A stretch of 6,237 nucleotides of DNA from Acidimicrobiia bacterium UBA6912. GTDB lineage: Bacteria > Actinomycetota > Acidimicrobiia > Spongiisociales > UBA5794. The notes under the pieces were generated by a model. It had not been told where the DNA came from, ran no database searches, and saw nothing but the letters and a program-made list of their open reading frames with translations. This document shows, piece by piece, positions 6,091 through 6,237 of this stretch. The first letter of the stretch is position 1; every line of letters begins with the position of its first letter. The position numbers were made by a program, and so were the translations under genes. The stretch lies in the NCBI GenBank assembly GCA_002450985.1, contig DKBA01000245.1, forward strand, positions 1,800-8,036, given 5' to 3'.

Positions 6091-6096
6091 GGAGGG
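6091..6096 (+). promoter_or_regulatory. Ribosome binding site of the ATPase gene
   Basis: GGAGGG ends seven bases before the ATG at 6104, which fixes that start. Confidence 0.65.
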
Positions 6097-6103
6097 CAGA
6101 CGT

Positions 6104-6237
6104 ATGGCGGACATCCCGATGCTGGAGATGCGGGGAATCACCAAACGGTTCCCCGGCGTCCTCGCCAACGACCGCGTCGATTTCGACGTCCGGTCCGGCG
6201 AGGTGCACACGTTGCTCGGCGAGAACGGCGCCGGCAA
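6104..6237 (+). CDS. BMP-type ABC importer ATPase (N-terminal 44 codons only, cut by window edge)
   Basis: The frame is open to the right edge. The visible part reads as the start of a nucleoside-importer ATPase (NupO/YufO type, also related to sugar-importer ATPases with two nucleotide-binding domains): MRGITKRFPGVLAND (9-23), including the aromatic A-loop region RFPGV, then VDFDVRSGEVHTLLGENGAG (25-44). GENGAG (39-44) is the first part of Walker A, and the lysine codon is broken by the edge (only AA of the next codon's end is visible). It should energise transport through permeases 1 and 2 on the cytoplasmic side. Full-length relatives have about 500 residues with two ATPase halves; that cannot be checked here. 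Confidence 0.9.
   Translation, partial: MADIPMLEMRGITKRFPGVLANDRVDFDVRSGEVHTLLGENGAG

Noticed and set aside
4936..6237. Minus-strand frame of 433 codons opposite the lipoprotein gene
   Set aside because: The opposite strand encodes a clear BMP lipoprotein with signal peptide, lipobox and ribosome binding site; the minus frame has no family motif.

Overview
This 6.2 kb window is GC-rich (about two-thirds or more G+C by eye), densely coding, and uses GTG starts and strong third-position G/C codons. With the gene families present, and a lipoprotein whose mature N-terminus begins CGGDDDDATTTTT, this suggests a high-GC actinobacterium, possibly Acidimicrobiia-like. The lineage is inference; there is no rRNA or tRNA to anchor it. 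No mobile element, CRISPR array or RNA gene is visible.

Layout. (1) Positions 1-1898, minus strand: the 5' part (632 codons, running off the left edge) of a molybdenum hydroxylase of the xanthine dehydrogenase family. Its [2Fe-2S] domains are fused directly to the molybdopterin-binding part with no FAD domain between them (XdhD-like architecture). (2) Positions 1899-2065: a divergent intergenic region with a 15-bp imperfect palindrome. (3) Positions 2066-2672, plus strand: a small YkoF/MTH1187-type (thiamine-binding-like) protein, then, one base later, a small regulator with a C-terminal helix-turn-helix of the DauR/YheO (HTH_22) type. (4) Positions 2673-2823: a second intergenic region with two small hairpins and a second copy of the palindrome. 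(5) Positions 2824-6237, plus strand: a BMP-type (nucleoside/purine-like) ABC importer operon in the order permease 1, permease 2, substrate-binding lipoprotein, ATPase. The ATPase is cut at the right edge just inside Walker A. A perfect 11-bp GC hairpin separates the lipoprotein gene from the ATPase gene.

Working model (inference): the importer brings in a purine, purine nucleoside or similar heterocycle, and the molybdenum enzyme oxidises a purine base or related N-heterocycle. The HTH protein, perhaps with the YkoF-like protein as ligand sensor, may control both transcription units through the shared TTRACA-N3-TGTMAR site found in front of each. The most novel parts are the paired candidate operator and the coupled YkoF-like/HTH gene pair. 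The enzyme and transporter are recognisable families in an informative arrangement.
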